A DNA stretch of 26,763 nucleotides from Flavobacteriaceae bacterium (GTDB lineage Bacteria > Bacteroidota > Bacteroidia > Flavobacteriales > Flavobacteriaceae), in NCBI GenBank assembly GCA_020347545.1, contig CP070731.1:2398631-2425393 (forward strand). Reading direction: 5' to 3'. The notes under the pieces are model-generated. The model had not been told where the DNA came from. It did not search any database and saw only the letters and a list, made by a program, of their open reading frames with translations. Position numbers and translations under genes: made by a program. Shown piece after piece: positions 8,566 through 16,926 of the stretch. The first letter of the stretch is position 1. Each line of letters begins with the position of its first letter.

Positions 8566-9270
8566 TTATCTTCTATCACCAAAAATTCTAAGTAAAAACA
8601 AGAACAGGTTAATAAAATCAAGGTAAAGTGAAAGCGCTCCCATTATAGCTGACTTCTCCATCCCCTCTTCATTGACAAATCCTCTGCTTCCAATTTCTTT
8701 TAATTTTTGGGTATCATAGGCCACAAGCCCCACAAAAATAGCTACCCCTAAATAACTGATGATCCAATACATCATCTCATTTTGCAAGAACATATTTACG
8801 ATCGATGCAATAATGATTCCAATCAGGGCCATAAAGGCCATATTACCAATACTTGTAAGATCTCTTTTGGTGGTATAACCATAAACACTCATCGCTGCAA
8901 AGGTACCTGCCGTAATATAAAACGTAGTTGCAATCGAGCTGGAAGTGTAGGCCATGAATATAACTGACATGGTCAATCCATTGAGTACCGAATAAAGAAG
9001 AAACGCCCCAATGGCCATATTCTGGCTCATTGTTTGAATGGCACGGCTCAAATATACAACCAGGGCCAGCTCGCCTATAATCAGTCCAAAAAACAAGATA
9101 CGAGATCCTACAATCGCATTAAACAACTGTGGACTGCTGGCCGTATAATAGGCTATCAATCCGGTGATAAAAAGGGCTAATGCCATCCAGTTGTAAACCC
9201 TTGTAATAAAAACAGCCTGATAACTTTTAATTCCAAGTTGATCCTTTGGCTTTGATATTTGATTTTCCAT
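8566..9270 (-). CDS. Bax inhibitor-1/YccA family membrane protein
   Basis: This 234-residue protein has about seven hydrophobic segments, beginning near residue 27 (VYNWMALALFITGLIAYYT), and the family's typical ending LSLYLDFINLFLFLLRIFGDRR. The central SVLNGLTMSVIFMAY and FAAMSVYGYTTKRDLT segments are also characteristic of bacterial BI-1 (YbhL/YccA/YetJ) proteins. Homologues are inner-membrane proteins, some acting as pH-sensitive Ca2+ leak channels and some interacting with the FtsH protease; the role here is unknown. A -7 box (TATCTTTG) lies 26-33 bp before the start codon. There is no functional link to the mutase cassette visible in the sequence other than co-orientation with meaB. Confidence 0.9.
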   Translation of the reverse strand: MENQISKPKDQLGIKSYQAVFITRVYNWMALALFITGLIAYYTASSPQLFNAIVGSRILFFGLIIGELALVVYLSRAIQTMSQNMAIGAFLLYSVLNGLTMSVIFMAYTSSSIATTFYITAGTFAAMSVYGYTTKRDLTSIGNMAFMALIGIIIASIVNMFLQNEMMYWIISYLGVAIFVGLVAYDTQKLKEIGSRGFVNEEGMEKSAIMGALSLYLDFINLFLFLLRIFGDRR

Positions 9271-9295
9271 TTTTTGCTTTATTTTTAAACGATTC

Positions 9296-9303
9296 CAAAG
9301 ATA
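9296..9303 (-). promoter_or_regulatory. Bacteroidetes -7 promoter box for the BI-1-like gene
   Basis: On the minus strand the sequence reads TATCTTTG, a perfect match to the Bacteroidetes TAnnTTTG element, 26-33 bp upstream of the BI-1-like start. No clear -33 TTG element was found. The predicted transcript would have a leader of roughly 20 nt. Confidence 0.6.
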
Positions 9304-9350
9304 TTAAAAAGGCTCTAGTAATATTGCATACTTTTTTATATTTTGCTCCT

Positions 9351-10436
9351 ATGACCAGTTCCAGTAATCACCCCGTCTTATCAAGATTTTACTTCTTGAT
9401 GCTGTTTAGTTGCTGCATTCTTTCAGCCAACGCCCAAATACGAAACGCTCCGCTTACAAAAATTGATGCGGAAAAAGCATCACAGAACTATCAAAAATAT
9501 TGCGCCCTCTGTCATGGACAGGACCGGGAAGGGAACGCAGCTGACTTTGCACCCTCCTTGAAATCAAAATCGCTTATGGCAACCATGCCGTTGAACTTCC
9601 TGGCAAGTTCTATTGGTTTTGGAAGGCCAAATACGGCGATGGCGGCTTATTTAAGTGACTCTGGAGGGCCACTGACCATGAAAGACATTTTTACGCTTGC
9701 GATATGGCTGAAACACGAATCAGGCGTGGAAACCATTTCTTTGCCACTTGAACCCATAAAAGGAGACCCCCTTGCCGGATCAGATCTTTATAAACAAAAT
9801 TGTGCAGAATGCCATGGTACAAAGGCAGAAGGAATCACTGCCCCGGCCTTGGGCAATCCTGCATTTTTAGCTTTTGCCACAGATGAATACATCAAGTATG
9901 CAATTGTAAACGGACGGGAAGACACTCAAATGAATTCCTTTAAAGAGGCGCTCTCAGATGGGCAGATAAATGATCTTACATCTTACATCCGAAGCCTGAC
10001 CTCTGGTTGGAGTCCTGAACCCAAAGAATTATCACCTTATCCAAAGCCAGGTGAATACGTGACCAATCCAGAGGGTGCTCAACCTGAATTCAATTTGAGA
10101 GAAGGAAGATATGTCCCCATGGAGCAGGTTGCAAAGGCCTTAAAAGCGGGCAAAAAATTGGTCTTGTTAGATACGCGAACAACCTCCGAATGGCACAATG
10201 CCCATATACCCGGGGCCGTGCCAATTCCCTATTACATCACTGAAGATAAAGTCGACGAAGGGCTCCCGAATGATGAAACCTGGATCATAGCCTATTGTTC
10301 CTGCCCACATGCAGCTTCTGATAAAATCATCAATATGTTGCGAAAAAAAGGATTTAAAAATACGGCGGTCATTGACGAAGGGTTTTTCAACTGGATCAAC
10401 GCCGGTCATCCCATCATAGGAGGAAAACAGAATTAA
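9351..10436 (+). CDS. Secreted diheme cytochrome c fused to a C-terminal rhodanese domain
   Basis: The ORF is open from 9246, but the ATG at 9351 is chosen because it directly precedes a good Sec signal peptide (hydrophobic core about residues 13-27, likely cleavage after SANA); the earlier start would overlap the BI-1-like gene and its promoter. The 361-residue product has two cytochrome c modules, with heme motifs CALCH at 51-55 and CAECH at 151-155, then a rhodanese domain from about residue 254. That domain has DTRTTSEWHNAHIPGAVPIPY and an active loop YCSCPHAAS with Cys316 as the likely catalytic cysteine. Periplasmic location is implied. The combination suggests sulfur transfer or sulfur oxidation delivering electrons to c-type hemes, but no substrate can be named. 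It converges on nosY with 5 bp between stop codons. Confidence 0.88.
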   Translation: MTSSSNHPVLSRFYFLMLFSCCILSANAQIRNAPLTKIDAEKASQNYQKYCALCHGQDREGNAADFAPSLKSKSLMATMPLNFLASSIGFGRPNTAMAAYLSDSGGPLTMKDIFTLAIWLKHESGVETISLPLEPIKGDPLAGSDLYKQNCAECHGTKAEGITAPALGNPAFLAFATDEYIKYAIVNGREDTQMNSFKEALSDGQINDLTSYIRSLTSGWSPEPKELSPYPKPGEYVTNPEGAQPEFNLREGRYVPMEQVAKALKAGKKLVLLDTRTTSEWHNAHIPGAVPIPYYITEDKVDEGLPNDETWIIAYCSCPHAASDKIINMLRKKGFKNTAVIDEGFFNWINAGHPIIGGKQN

Positions 10437-10441
10437 TCATG

Positions 10442-11224
10442 TTAAAAATCTTTCTTCTTTAACTTGGCACGAATTCTCCAAACAGGAAACAAAACCCACA
10501 GCATCATGACACCTAATGAAATAAGCAGTCCAATATTGGTACCGAAGAACTTCTTAAAGACAGCTCCCGTATAACCCAATAAAGCCGATATATCGAGCTT
10601 TAGCAATATTAATATTCTCGACAAGTCAATTGGATTGAACATGGTTGTGAATAAAGCAAAATTATCAAGTGGGTATTCATTGAAAATTACAAGAGAAATA
10701 AGAAAGATTCCATCATAAATTACAGCAAGAAATAACCACATCAATATGGCATAGCCAAATCCTTTTATCCTGTTTTCATTGGATAATGCAATATTAAAGG
10801 CAAGGGCAACAAAAATAAAATTAAGTAAGGTTCCCACTACCAGTAGCAAGCCAAATTCGAATATCGCGGTTGACATAAAAAGACCGTACAAAAGAAAGGG
10901 AATTCCCAGTCCAAGAATAAGGCTCAGGGTTAAGGAAATTGAAATTCCCAAATACTGCCCGGTAAAAATGGTGCTTCTTTTAATAGGTTGTGCCAGCAGT
11001 AACTCTGTAAATTCTTTGGAATTGTAATAATACATAACACCAAAAATGGTCCCTATCAAAGGTGTTAATACGATGATGATATTCATAAGTGTAATCACTG
11101 CCTTATCCACGTCGTTGTTCAAAAAGAGTAAAATAAAACCGAGCGCCAGGTAAAAAGCAAAATATACGTAGCTCCAACGGCTGCGCATCAAGTCATAAAA
11201 ACTGTATTTTAAAATCTTTATCAT
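10442..11224 (-). CDS. nosY: NosY, ABC transporter permease for NosZ copper-site maturation
   Basis: This 260-residue ABC-2-type permease shows about six hydrophobic segments (first near residues 17-36, last near 234-250) and the amphipathic YYYNSKEFTELLLAQPIKRSTIF segment typical of NosY. With NosF it forms the ABC transporter that, together with periplasmic NosD, matures the CuZ site of nitrous oxide reductase. Its start overlaps the nosF stop by 4 bp (ATGA), implying coupled translation. It is the last gene of the nos run, and no clear terminator separates it from the convergent cytochrome-rhodanese gene. The call rests on both family features and the nosD-nosF-nosY order. Confidence 0.92.
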   Translation of the reverse strand: MIKILKYSFYDLMRSRWSYVYFAFYLALGFILLFLNNDVDKAVITLMNIIIVLTPLIGTIFGVMYYYNSKEFTELLLAQPIKRSTIFTGQYLGISISLTLSLILGLGIPFLLYGLFMSTAIFEFGLLLVVGTLLNFIFVALAFNIALSNENRIKGFGYAILMWLFLAVIYDGIFLISLVIFNEYPLDNFALFTTMFNPIDLSRILILLKLDISALLGYTGAVFKKFFGTNIGLLISLGVMMLWVLFPVWRIRAKLKKKDF

Positions 11225-11925
11225 AGGTCCTTCGAAATCAGTTTAGCAATTGCGTGCTCCAGATCAACCTGGTTTGTTCTTTTTTTGAGATCGTCAGAAC
11301 TGCCCTTGAAATATATCTCTCCATCCAAAAGAAAAACAATCTCATCAGCAATTTCTTCAACAAAGCTCATAATATGGGTCGTGATCAGAATGGTCTTTCC
11401 TTTAGACCTTTCGCTGCGAATTATTTCCTTTAAATGAATTAAGGAAATAGGATCGAGCCCAGTGGTTGGCTCGTCGAGAATGATCAAATCACTTTCAAAC
11501 ATAAAGGTGAGTAATATGTTCACCTTCTGTTTTGTTCCTCCCGAAAGATTACCGAGTTTTTTATCGAGAAAAGGTTCAAGACCAAAACGCGCAATGAGAT
11601 CTTTATCCTTTGCCTCCTTGGGTCTCAAGTTTTTGACCATTTTAATCAGTTCCCGTACATTCAGGTTAGCAGGAAAATTGGCAATCTGCGGCAGGTAATT
11701 AATATCGTTTCTGTAAGCCCAGCCTCCAAGAACCGAATTCCCGTCTATTTTAATTTCTCCCTCATCCGGGATGACCATTCCAAGGACACTTTTGATCAAG
11801 GTAGTTTTCCCTGATCCGTTGGGTCCGAGAACAGCGAAAATCCCTCCGGAGCTTATTTCAAGATCCAGACCGTCAAGTACTGTCAGTTTTCCAAATTTTT
11901 TGTTCAAATTCGTTATTTCAATCAT
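11221..11925 (-). CDS. nosF: NosF, ABC transporter ATP-binding protein
   Basis: This 234-residue ATPase has a complete nucleotide-binding domain: Walker A GPNGSGKTT with Lys40, the signature LSGGTKQKV at about 127-135, Walker B LIILDEPTTGLDP near 147-159, and a switch histidine in TTHIMS. It energises the NosFY transporter that acts with NosD in copper-sulfur cluster assembly of NosZ. It overlaps the end of nosD by 8 bp and nosY by 4 bp, so nosD, nosF and nosY form a tightly coupled translation unit. Nothing unusual is seen in the catalytic motifs. Confidence 0.95.
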   Translation of the reverse strand: MIEITNLNKKFGKLTVLDGLDLEISSGGIFAVLGPNGSGKTTLIKSVLGMVIPDEGEIKIDGNSVLGGWAYRNDINYLPQIANFPANLNVRELIKMVKNLRPKEAKDKDLIARFGLEPFLDKKLGNLSGGTKQKVNILLTFMFESDLIILDEPTTGLDPISLIHLKEIIRSERSKGKTILITTHIMSFVEEIADEIVFLLDGEIYFKGSSDDLKKRTNQVDLEHAIAKLISKDL

Positions 11926-13153
11926 AGGTTCGATTCATTAACGGGTTGCTGTCAATAAGGTTGTCGGGAGTAAAAACCGGAGATACTTTTTCAGAAAAAT
12001 TGATAATATCCACAAACATACTTCTCAGCAGGATGATCGTTTCAGGGGTATTGTGCACAATATAAGAAAATAGCTTTACAGGCCTGTAGGGCACATCACC
12101 CACTCCGTTTCTGTCAAGATCATATCCTGCATATTCACTCCAGTAATTATTTTCAAACCTATTGGTATTGATCTTGCTGTTATAGCTCAAGTCCAATGCA
12201 TTGTTCAAAAAATTATTTCTTGAAAATACATTTTCATAACAGGCTCCTATAACTGTTACGGCCCATCCATTTCTGGAAAATGTATTATTGGTATAGTTGA
12301 TTCGGGTTGAGCCGTCAACACTAATTCCTACTGTATTTTGTTCAAAAACGTTCCGCTCAATTTCGGCATCGTAAATTTCCTTTAGCAAAAGCCCGTAGGA
12401 AGCCGTTCCCCAATTGTGCTCAAAACGGTTATCGTACATTTTTATAAACTTCGAAAACATAATGGCAACTCCCGCCCCGTTATCCTTAAAAATATTGTCA
12501 AAATACGCATTGTCATTCGAAAACATGAAATGCAAACCATAGCGAAGGTTTTTATAACTATTATTGCCAAAAACTTCACTTTCCTTGACAAATTCAAAAT
12601 AAATTCCGTCCCTCAGCCCCGTCAACATGTTGTTGGTAACTTCCATTTTGGAACAATGCCATAAATGAATGCCATTGCCCGAATTCGCCTGTGATTCTGA
12701 TTTGGACTGAACAAAATTGTTGTCAACCTTACCGCGTTTTGATTTTTCGATCAATATTCCAAAAAATACATCATTAAATTCATTGTCATGAATTACAAAG
12801 TCTTCTGATTTTGAAACAAGAATAGCGGCAAAATCCTTAGTGTAACTTTTCCCAACATTGATGATTTTAAGGCCTTTGACAGAAAAGTTCTTCGCTGAAA
12901 TACTGAAGATCGTTTCTTTTAACTCTCCATCAACTATCGGCCTGTCCACACCAGTGATATGCACAGATTTTTTAACTTCTATACCATGTTCCTTATAAAT
13001 ACCTGACTGAATTATTATTTCATCCCCTTCCTCTGCCCTTTCGATAGCCTCTTTGATTGTGGTCACCTCACAGGTTTTACAAACCTCGATCTGATTTCCA
13101 TAGGAAGTTAGAAAACAAAATAATCCTAGAATTAAGATCAGTCTCTTTTTCAT
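11918..13153 (-). CDS. nosD: NosD, periplasmic right-handed beta-helix protein
   Basis: This 411-residue protein starts with a signal peptide (residues 1-19) and consists mainly of parallel beta-helix repeats, recognisable as recurring Asn-rich turns such as NNFVQS, NNMLTG, DNIFKDN and NNTFSRN. The C-terminal part NYWSEYAGYDLDRNGVGDVPYRPV is the conserved CASH/NosD ending. NosD binds the NosFY transporter in the periplasm and delivers sulfur or helps assemble the CuZ site of NosZ. Near the mature N-terminus lies a CKTC pair (Cys25 and Cys28), which could be a disulfide or metal site. The ATG directly follows the nosL stop (TAAATG), and the end overlaps nosF by 8 bp. Confidence 0.95.
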   Translation of the reverse strand: MKKRLILILGLFCFLTSYGNQIEVCKTCEVTTIKEAIERAEEGDEIIIQSGIYKEHGIEVKKSVHITGVDRPIVDGELKETIFSISAKNFSVKGLKIINVGKSYTKDFAAILVSKSEDFVIHDNEFNDVFFGILIEKSKRGKVDNNFVQSKSESQANSGNGIHLWHCSKMEVTNNMLTGLRDGIYFEFVKESEVFGNNSYKNLRYGLHFMFSNDNAYFDNIFKDNGAGVAIMFSKFIKMYDNRFEHNWGTASYGLLLKEIYDAEIERNVFEQNTVGISVDGSTRINYTNNTFSRNGWAVTVIGACYENVFSRNNFLNNALDLSYNSKINTNRFENNYWSEYAGYDLDRNGVGDVPYRPVKLFSYIVHNTPETIILLRSMFVDIINFSEKVSPVFTPDNLIDSNPLMNRTYD

Positions 13154-13594
13154 TTATTCAGCGTCAAATTTATGAAGTAATTCGTCCCAGCTATATACCA
13201 TTCCTCCGCTCTCTTTTTGGGTGGAATCCGCCGCTTTTTGAGATGCAAAACCCGAAAGATTGGCTCCCATAGGGCTTTTGATGGCTTCACTGATAAGATA
13301 GCTCGCTTTAACTGCCTCAACCATGTTACCTGGATTTTCAAAATCGGCAACAAGTAAAATACCAATATCCTCGATTCCCTTTTCCGAAATTTCATTGACC
13401 ATGCATTCAATCGCATCGAACTTAAACTGCTTACCTTTCCTGGTTACATATTGAGAAGCGTGTTTCTGATCTACGATAGTCATTTTACAAAACGAGCATG
13501 CATCCGTTCCATAGTTGATCTCTTCCGGTGCAATGTCACAGGAAAAAAACAGGCATAGAATTCCAGCAAAAGCAGTAATGAATACTTTTTTCAT
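13154..13594 (-). CDS. nosL: NosL, copper-binding lipoprotein
   Basis: This 146-residue protein has a lipoprotein signal peptide with predicted lipidation at Cys19 (LFFSC). The family motif DACSFCKMTI, a C-x-x-C-K-M arrangement, follows near residues 31-40 and provides likely Cu(I) ligands. A second part contains DAIECMVNEI and the Met/Lys-rich C-terminal region typical of NosL. NosL is a periplasmic copper chaperone that supplies Cu to apo-NosZ. The gene abuts nosD without any gap and follows the membrane protein gene by 81 bp, a spacer with a small GGTCA/TGACC inverted repeat (13613-13627) but no clear promoter. Confidence 0.93.
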   Translation of the reverse strand: MKKVFITAFAGILCLFFSCDIAPEEINYGTDACSFCKMTIVDQKHASQYVTRKGKQFKFDAIECMVNEISEKGIEDIGILLVADFENPGNMVEAVKASYLISEAIKSPMGANLSGFASQKAADSTQKESGGMVYSWDELLHKFDAE

Positions 13595-13675
13595 GATTCT
13601 TTTAGTTAATTAGGTCAAATCCTGACCAAGTTAATAAATTTTCCTTTGGAAAGATTGTTCAATTACAAAGCCTCT

Positions 13676-14269
13676 TTATTTGTTCTCGCTGGCTTCTTTC
13701 TTTCCTATAAAAAATGCTCCCAAAGTCATAAACATTCCAGCAAACATCATATAAGCCCCTGTTCGAGGATATGAATGTGCTACGAAATTAAGAATGTTCT
13801 TGGTTCCCAGTAGCGGAGGTTGAAACCCCATCGGGCTGCCGTCCGGGTTCTTAAAACTCATGATGGCCTTTGGATCGAGATTATGTCCATAATCATATTC
13901 CCATAAATAGAAATCATATATCCCTGCGGCTCCCAAAACGAACATTAGAATAAACCAGGCTAAATACCATTTATAATTACCAAATAAACCTATTAAAACT
14001 CCTAAAACTACCATGATACCGATAACGATTGGAAATATTGTGAATTCGGGTATAGTTTCGGGAATATATTTCATTCCCACATAATGATTCATCAAATTGA
14101 TATTCTTGATATCAAATTCATGCACATCTGAGAACTTGTTGATATGCATATTCATGCCCAAAGGTGTAGGGTATTGTGGGGCTTCCAAGGTAATATTCCA
14201 AAGCGGAAACACAAACAAACCAAGCATCAGCAAAGGGCCTATGATCATTAATAATTTGGATTTTTTCAT
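13676..14269 (-). CDS. nos-cluster polytopic membrane protein with Met/His-rich loop, function unknown
   Basis: This 197-residue protein has about four membrane segments: residues 5-24, 78-97, 101-120 and 172-190. Between the first and second lies a probably periplasmic loop with Met39, Met41, His42, His50, Met60, His62 and Met66, including the stretch NINLMNHYVGMKYIP; a second loop carries His129 and His165. These are plausible copper or heme ligands, though that is inference. It sits between nosZ and nosL in the nos operon, the position where clade II clusters often carry small membrane proteins. I am not sure it corresponds to the NosB described in other clusters and therefore give no symbol. 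A role in copper delivery or electron transfer to NosZ is the natural hypothesis. Confidence 0.8.
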   Translation of the reverse strand: MKKSKLLMIIGPLLMLGLFVFPLWNITLEAPQYPTPLGMNMHINKFSDVHEFDIKNINLMNHYVGMKYIPETIPEFTIFPIVIGIMVVLGVLIGLFGNYKWYLAWFILMFVLGAAGIYDFYLWEYDYGHNLDPKAIMSFKNPDGSPMGFQPPLLGTKNILNFVAHSYPRTGAYMMFAGMFMTLGAFFIGKKEASENK

Positions 14270-14358
14270 TATTTCTTGATTCTAAAATGGAGATTTTCGA
14301 AGGATTTTTTTCCTTTTGTAAAGCTTGTTAGCATTGATATGATTATTAAATTTAAAAC

Positions 14359-14395
14359 GAAAACGGACAGTTAATAAAACCTCCTGTCCGTTTTC
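14359..14395 (-). terminator. Perfect 12-bp hairpin downstream of nosZ
   Basis: GAAAACGGACAG (14359-14370) and CTGTCCGTTTTC (14384-14395) are perfect inverted repeats around a 13-nt loop, 31 bp after the nosZ stop codon. On the minus strand the second arm ends in a TTTT run followed by C and a further TTTT. It is either a partial Rho-independent terminator or an mRNA-stabilising hairpin between nosZ and the downstream maturation genes. Confidence 0.75.
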
Positions 14396-14426
14396 TACAA
14401 TAATTAACTTAACCTCAATTTTTATA

Positions 14427-16409
14427 TTATTCTATATCAACAGGATCTCCGTCTAATGTGAATGAGATCGGTACATTAGAACCTTTTGGAGAAACTCTGA
14501 TATATCCTTGCATTTCCTGGTGTAAGGCTGAACAGAAATCAGTACAGTAGAATGGCCATACTCCTTCTTGTTTTGCTTCCCAAACGAATGACTCTGTCTG
14601 TCCCGGCATAATCAACAATTCAGAGGTATTAGCCCCAATCATTGAAATACCATGAGGAACATCATAATCCTGCTCAAGATTGGTCACATGGAAATACACC
14701 TTGTCGCCTACCTGAATTCCTTCAATATTATCTGGAGCAAAGTGAGAACGGATCATAGTCATGTAAATATGAACCTCGTTCCCATTTCTGACTACCTTGG
14801 TTTCAGCTTCACTTTTCACCGCATGCTCGTGCTCGTTTTCTTCAAGTCTAAAGAATTCTTTAGAATTTTTCGCTACGATATCAGCTGCTATACCTGCAGC
14901 ATAGTGAGGTTCTCCAACAGTTGGGAAATCCAGTAGCAGTTCCATTTTCTCTCCTGATATATCATATAACTGGGCAGATTGGGTCACCTCAGGCCCGGTA
15001 GGAAGGTATCTGTCTTTTGTGATCTTGTTCATGGCAACGACATAATCACCAAAAGGCTTTCTTGAATTTCCACCAGGAATCATTAGGTGACCAACAGAAT
15101 AAAATGTTTTCTTTCTATCCAGAACTTCCCATGTTCCTAATTTCCATTTTACAACTTCAGATGATATAAAGAATGTTGTATAGGCATTTCCTTTACCATC
15201 AAATTCAGTGTGAAGAGGCCCTAATCCAGGGTTTTTAACCGCACCTGCCAAAGTAGACTCATAAGATAAAATAGGAATACCATAAGCATCTCCGTCAAAA
15301 TCTTCATTTTCAATGGCCTTGATCATTTTGCTAAAGGAATGTACCGTCAATTCCGCAGCAAGTTTACCACTACCTACAATGTATTCACCAGAAGGATCAA
15401 CATCACAACCATGCGGAGATTTTGGAGTAGGCATAAAATAAACCGCTCCCGGAACCGCTGTAGGATCAACAACCACAACTTCTTTCTTCATCGTTGAAGT
15501 AGCGGTATGTGTTTTATCATCATATACGTTATGTGCATAGTTTGCAGGAACTTTTTTACCCCCGCCATTATTCACGTATTCCTCAATTTTCTTCCAGTTG
15601 ATGGCTGCAATAAAGTCCTTGTCATTCTGTGAAGCATTAACCTCCAGCAATGAATTCGCTTCCTCTGTATTATAAGTAGAGAAGAAAAACCATCCATGAG
15701 ATGCACCACGACCAGGGTGAGACAGGTCGTAATCAAAACCTGGCATCATAATCTGGAACTTTATATCCATTCTTCCATCTTCAGGATCAACAGAGATAAA
15801 AGAAAGTGCTCCTTTAAAGTTCCCTTTATATTCAGAAATTGGCATGTCTCTTTGAGGAAACGGAACTGAGAATCTTGTTCCGGCTACCACATATTCAGTA
15901 TTTTCTGTTACAAAGGAAGAACTGTGGTTCCCTGCTGAATTGGGTACTTCAATAATTTCAGTTGTTTCGAAGGTTGTCAAATCGATCTTGGCAATCCTTG
16001 GGGTGTTATTTCCATTGATAAATACCCATCTTCCGTCAAGCTCACCTGCTGTTTGTGAAATATCCGGATGATGTGAATCATCCCAAGGAATAAATCCATG
16101 AGAAGTATTCAACATAGGTTTTGTTTCTTCATTGAATCCCCATGCTTTTTCAGCATCTACTGAAAAAACCGGAATAACCTTGAATAAACGTCCGGAAGGA
16201 AGTCCGTAAACCGCTAATTGTCCACTAAATCCACCAGAAATAAAAGCGTAATAGTCATCATGTTCACCTGGTGCGACATAAACTTTCTCAGCCGCATTGG
16301 TAGACAATGCTCCCTGGCTGGAAGATTTTCCTGAATTCATATCCCCACAGGATACCAACCATGATGTCAGTACTGTAAGGGTAATAAAATATTTAAGTAT
16401 TGTTTTCAT
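14427..16409 (-). CDS. nosZ: Nitrous oxide reductase, clade II, predicted lipoprotein
   Basis: This 660-residue enzyme reduces N2O to N2 in the periplasm. The signal peptide is Sec/lipoprotein type (LVSC, lipidated Cys21) with no twin-arginine motif, as expected for clade II. By spacing against Pseudomonas NosZ the seven CuZ histidines are His113, His114, His162, His333, His400, His441 and His502, in contexts such as DSHHPD, SPHGCDVDP, GPLHTEFDGKGNAYTT and GEPHYAAG. The C-terminal cupredoxin domain has the CuA ligands His586 (DVPHG), Cys622, Cys626, His630 and Met633 in YCTDFCSALHQEM; Asp624 stands where clade I has Trp. The gene begins 26 bp after the cytochrome c gene and ends before a 12-bp hairpin. 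All ligands are present, so it should be active. Confidence 0.98.
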   Translation of the reverse strand: MKTILKYFITLTVLTSWLVSCGDMNSGKSSSQGALSTNAAEKVYVAPGEHDDYYAFISGGFSGQLAVYGLPSGRLFKVIPVFSVDAEKAWGFNEETKPMLNTSHGFIPWDDSHHPDISQTAGELDGRWVFINGNNTPRIAKIDLTTFETTEIIEVPNSAGNHSSSFVTENTEYVVAGTRFSVPFPQRDMPISEYKGNFKGALSFISVDPEDGRMDIKFQIMMPGFDYDLSHPGRGASHGWFFFSTYNTEEANSLLEVNASQNDKDFIAAINWKKIEEYVNNGGGKKVPANYAHNVYDDKTHTATSTMKKEVVVVDPTAVPGAVYFMPTPKSPHGCDVDPSGEYIVGSGKLAAELTVHSFSKMIKAIENEDFDGDAYGIPILSYESTLAGAVKNPGLGPLHTEFDGKGNAYTTFFISSEVVKWKLGTWEVLDRKKTFYSVGHLMIPGGNSRKPFGDYVVAMNKITKDRYLPTGPEVTQSAQLYDISGEKMELLLDFPTVGEPHYAAGIAADIVAKNSKEFFRLEENEHEHAVKSEAETKVVRNGNEVHIYMTMIRSHFAPDNIEGIQVGDKVYFHVTNLEQDYDVPHGISMIGANTSELLIMPGQTESFVWEAKQEGVWPFYCTDFCSALHQEMQGYIRVSPKGSNVPISFTLDGDPVDIE

Positions 16410-16435
16410 AATTTATAATTAAGATTAAAGTCTGA

Positions 16436-16906
16436 TTAATTTTTTGTTCTAAAATATTCCAATAAGGCACGCGCCTCTTCCTCAGTTATATTCTGATTTG
16501 CCATAGGGGCTCCATTTGCTTCTGCCAGTAATTGTTTGGCTATCGGGTCTTTGGCAATCATTTCTTCAGGATTTAAGGTCATGTTCATGATCCATTCCGG
16601 AGACCTTCTTTGAGTTACACCTTTCAAAGCGGGTCCTACGAATTTTTTGCTGATTTTATGACAGGCTGTACATTTTGCCTTGAACACTGTTTCCCCTTCG
16701 GTTACCATAGCCTGATCAATTTCACCAAGAGTCACACTGCTAATAGGGCCTATCCCTTTATTTGCCATCGGATCAGCATCAGCGACAGCTTCCGTGGCTT
16801 TCTCCGCTGCAGGTTCTGCCCCTGACACATCTTTTTTTGGCTTCTCGCCACCACAACTAGCCAGGGCAAGAGCCATGACCAATACAATTACTAGTTTCAA
16901 TTTCAT
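16436..16906 (-). CDS. Monoheme cytochrome c lipoprotein, probable electron donor to NosZ
   Basis: This 156-residue protein has a lipoprotein signal peptide with Cys18 (LALASC), a low-complexity Ala/Glu/Lys linker to about residue 50, and a class I cytochrome c domain. The heme motif is CTACH at 79-83, and Met135 in APMANQNIT is the probable sixth ligand. Segments KFVGPALKGV and ARALLEYFRTKN are typical of the cytochrome c551/c5 type fold. It lies between the FAS1 lipoprotein gene (20 bp gap) and nosZ (26 bp gap), so it is likely cotranscribed with both. Clade II systems generally lack NosR and use such a small cytochrome; that role is inferred. Confidence 0.9.
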   Translation of the reverse strand: MKLKLVIVLVMALALASCGGEKPKKDVSGAEPAAEKATEAVADADPMANKGIGPISSVTLGEIDQAMVTEGETVFKAKCTACHKISKKFVGPALKGVTQRRSPEWIMNMTLNPEEMIAKDPIAKQLLAEANGAPMANQNITEEEARALLEYFRTKN

Positions 16907-16926
16907 TTCTACGTTTTAAAAAATAT

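Noticed and set aside
9246..9350. Upstream in-frame start for the cytochrome-rhodanese gene
   Set aside because: The added 35 residues would overlap the BI-1-like coding region and its promoter and would bury the signal peptide; the ATG at 9351 precedes a normal signal peptide.
13150..13416. 88-residue minus-strand ORF in an alternative frame of nosL
   Set aside because: NosL in the other frame has its full motif and signal peptide; this frame is only a shadow.
13613..13627. GGTCA/TGACC inverted repeat before nosL
   Set aside because: Five-bp arms with a 5-nt loop are too short to support a terminator or operator call.
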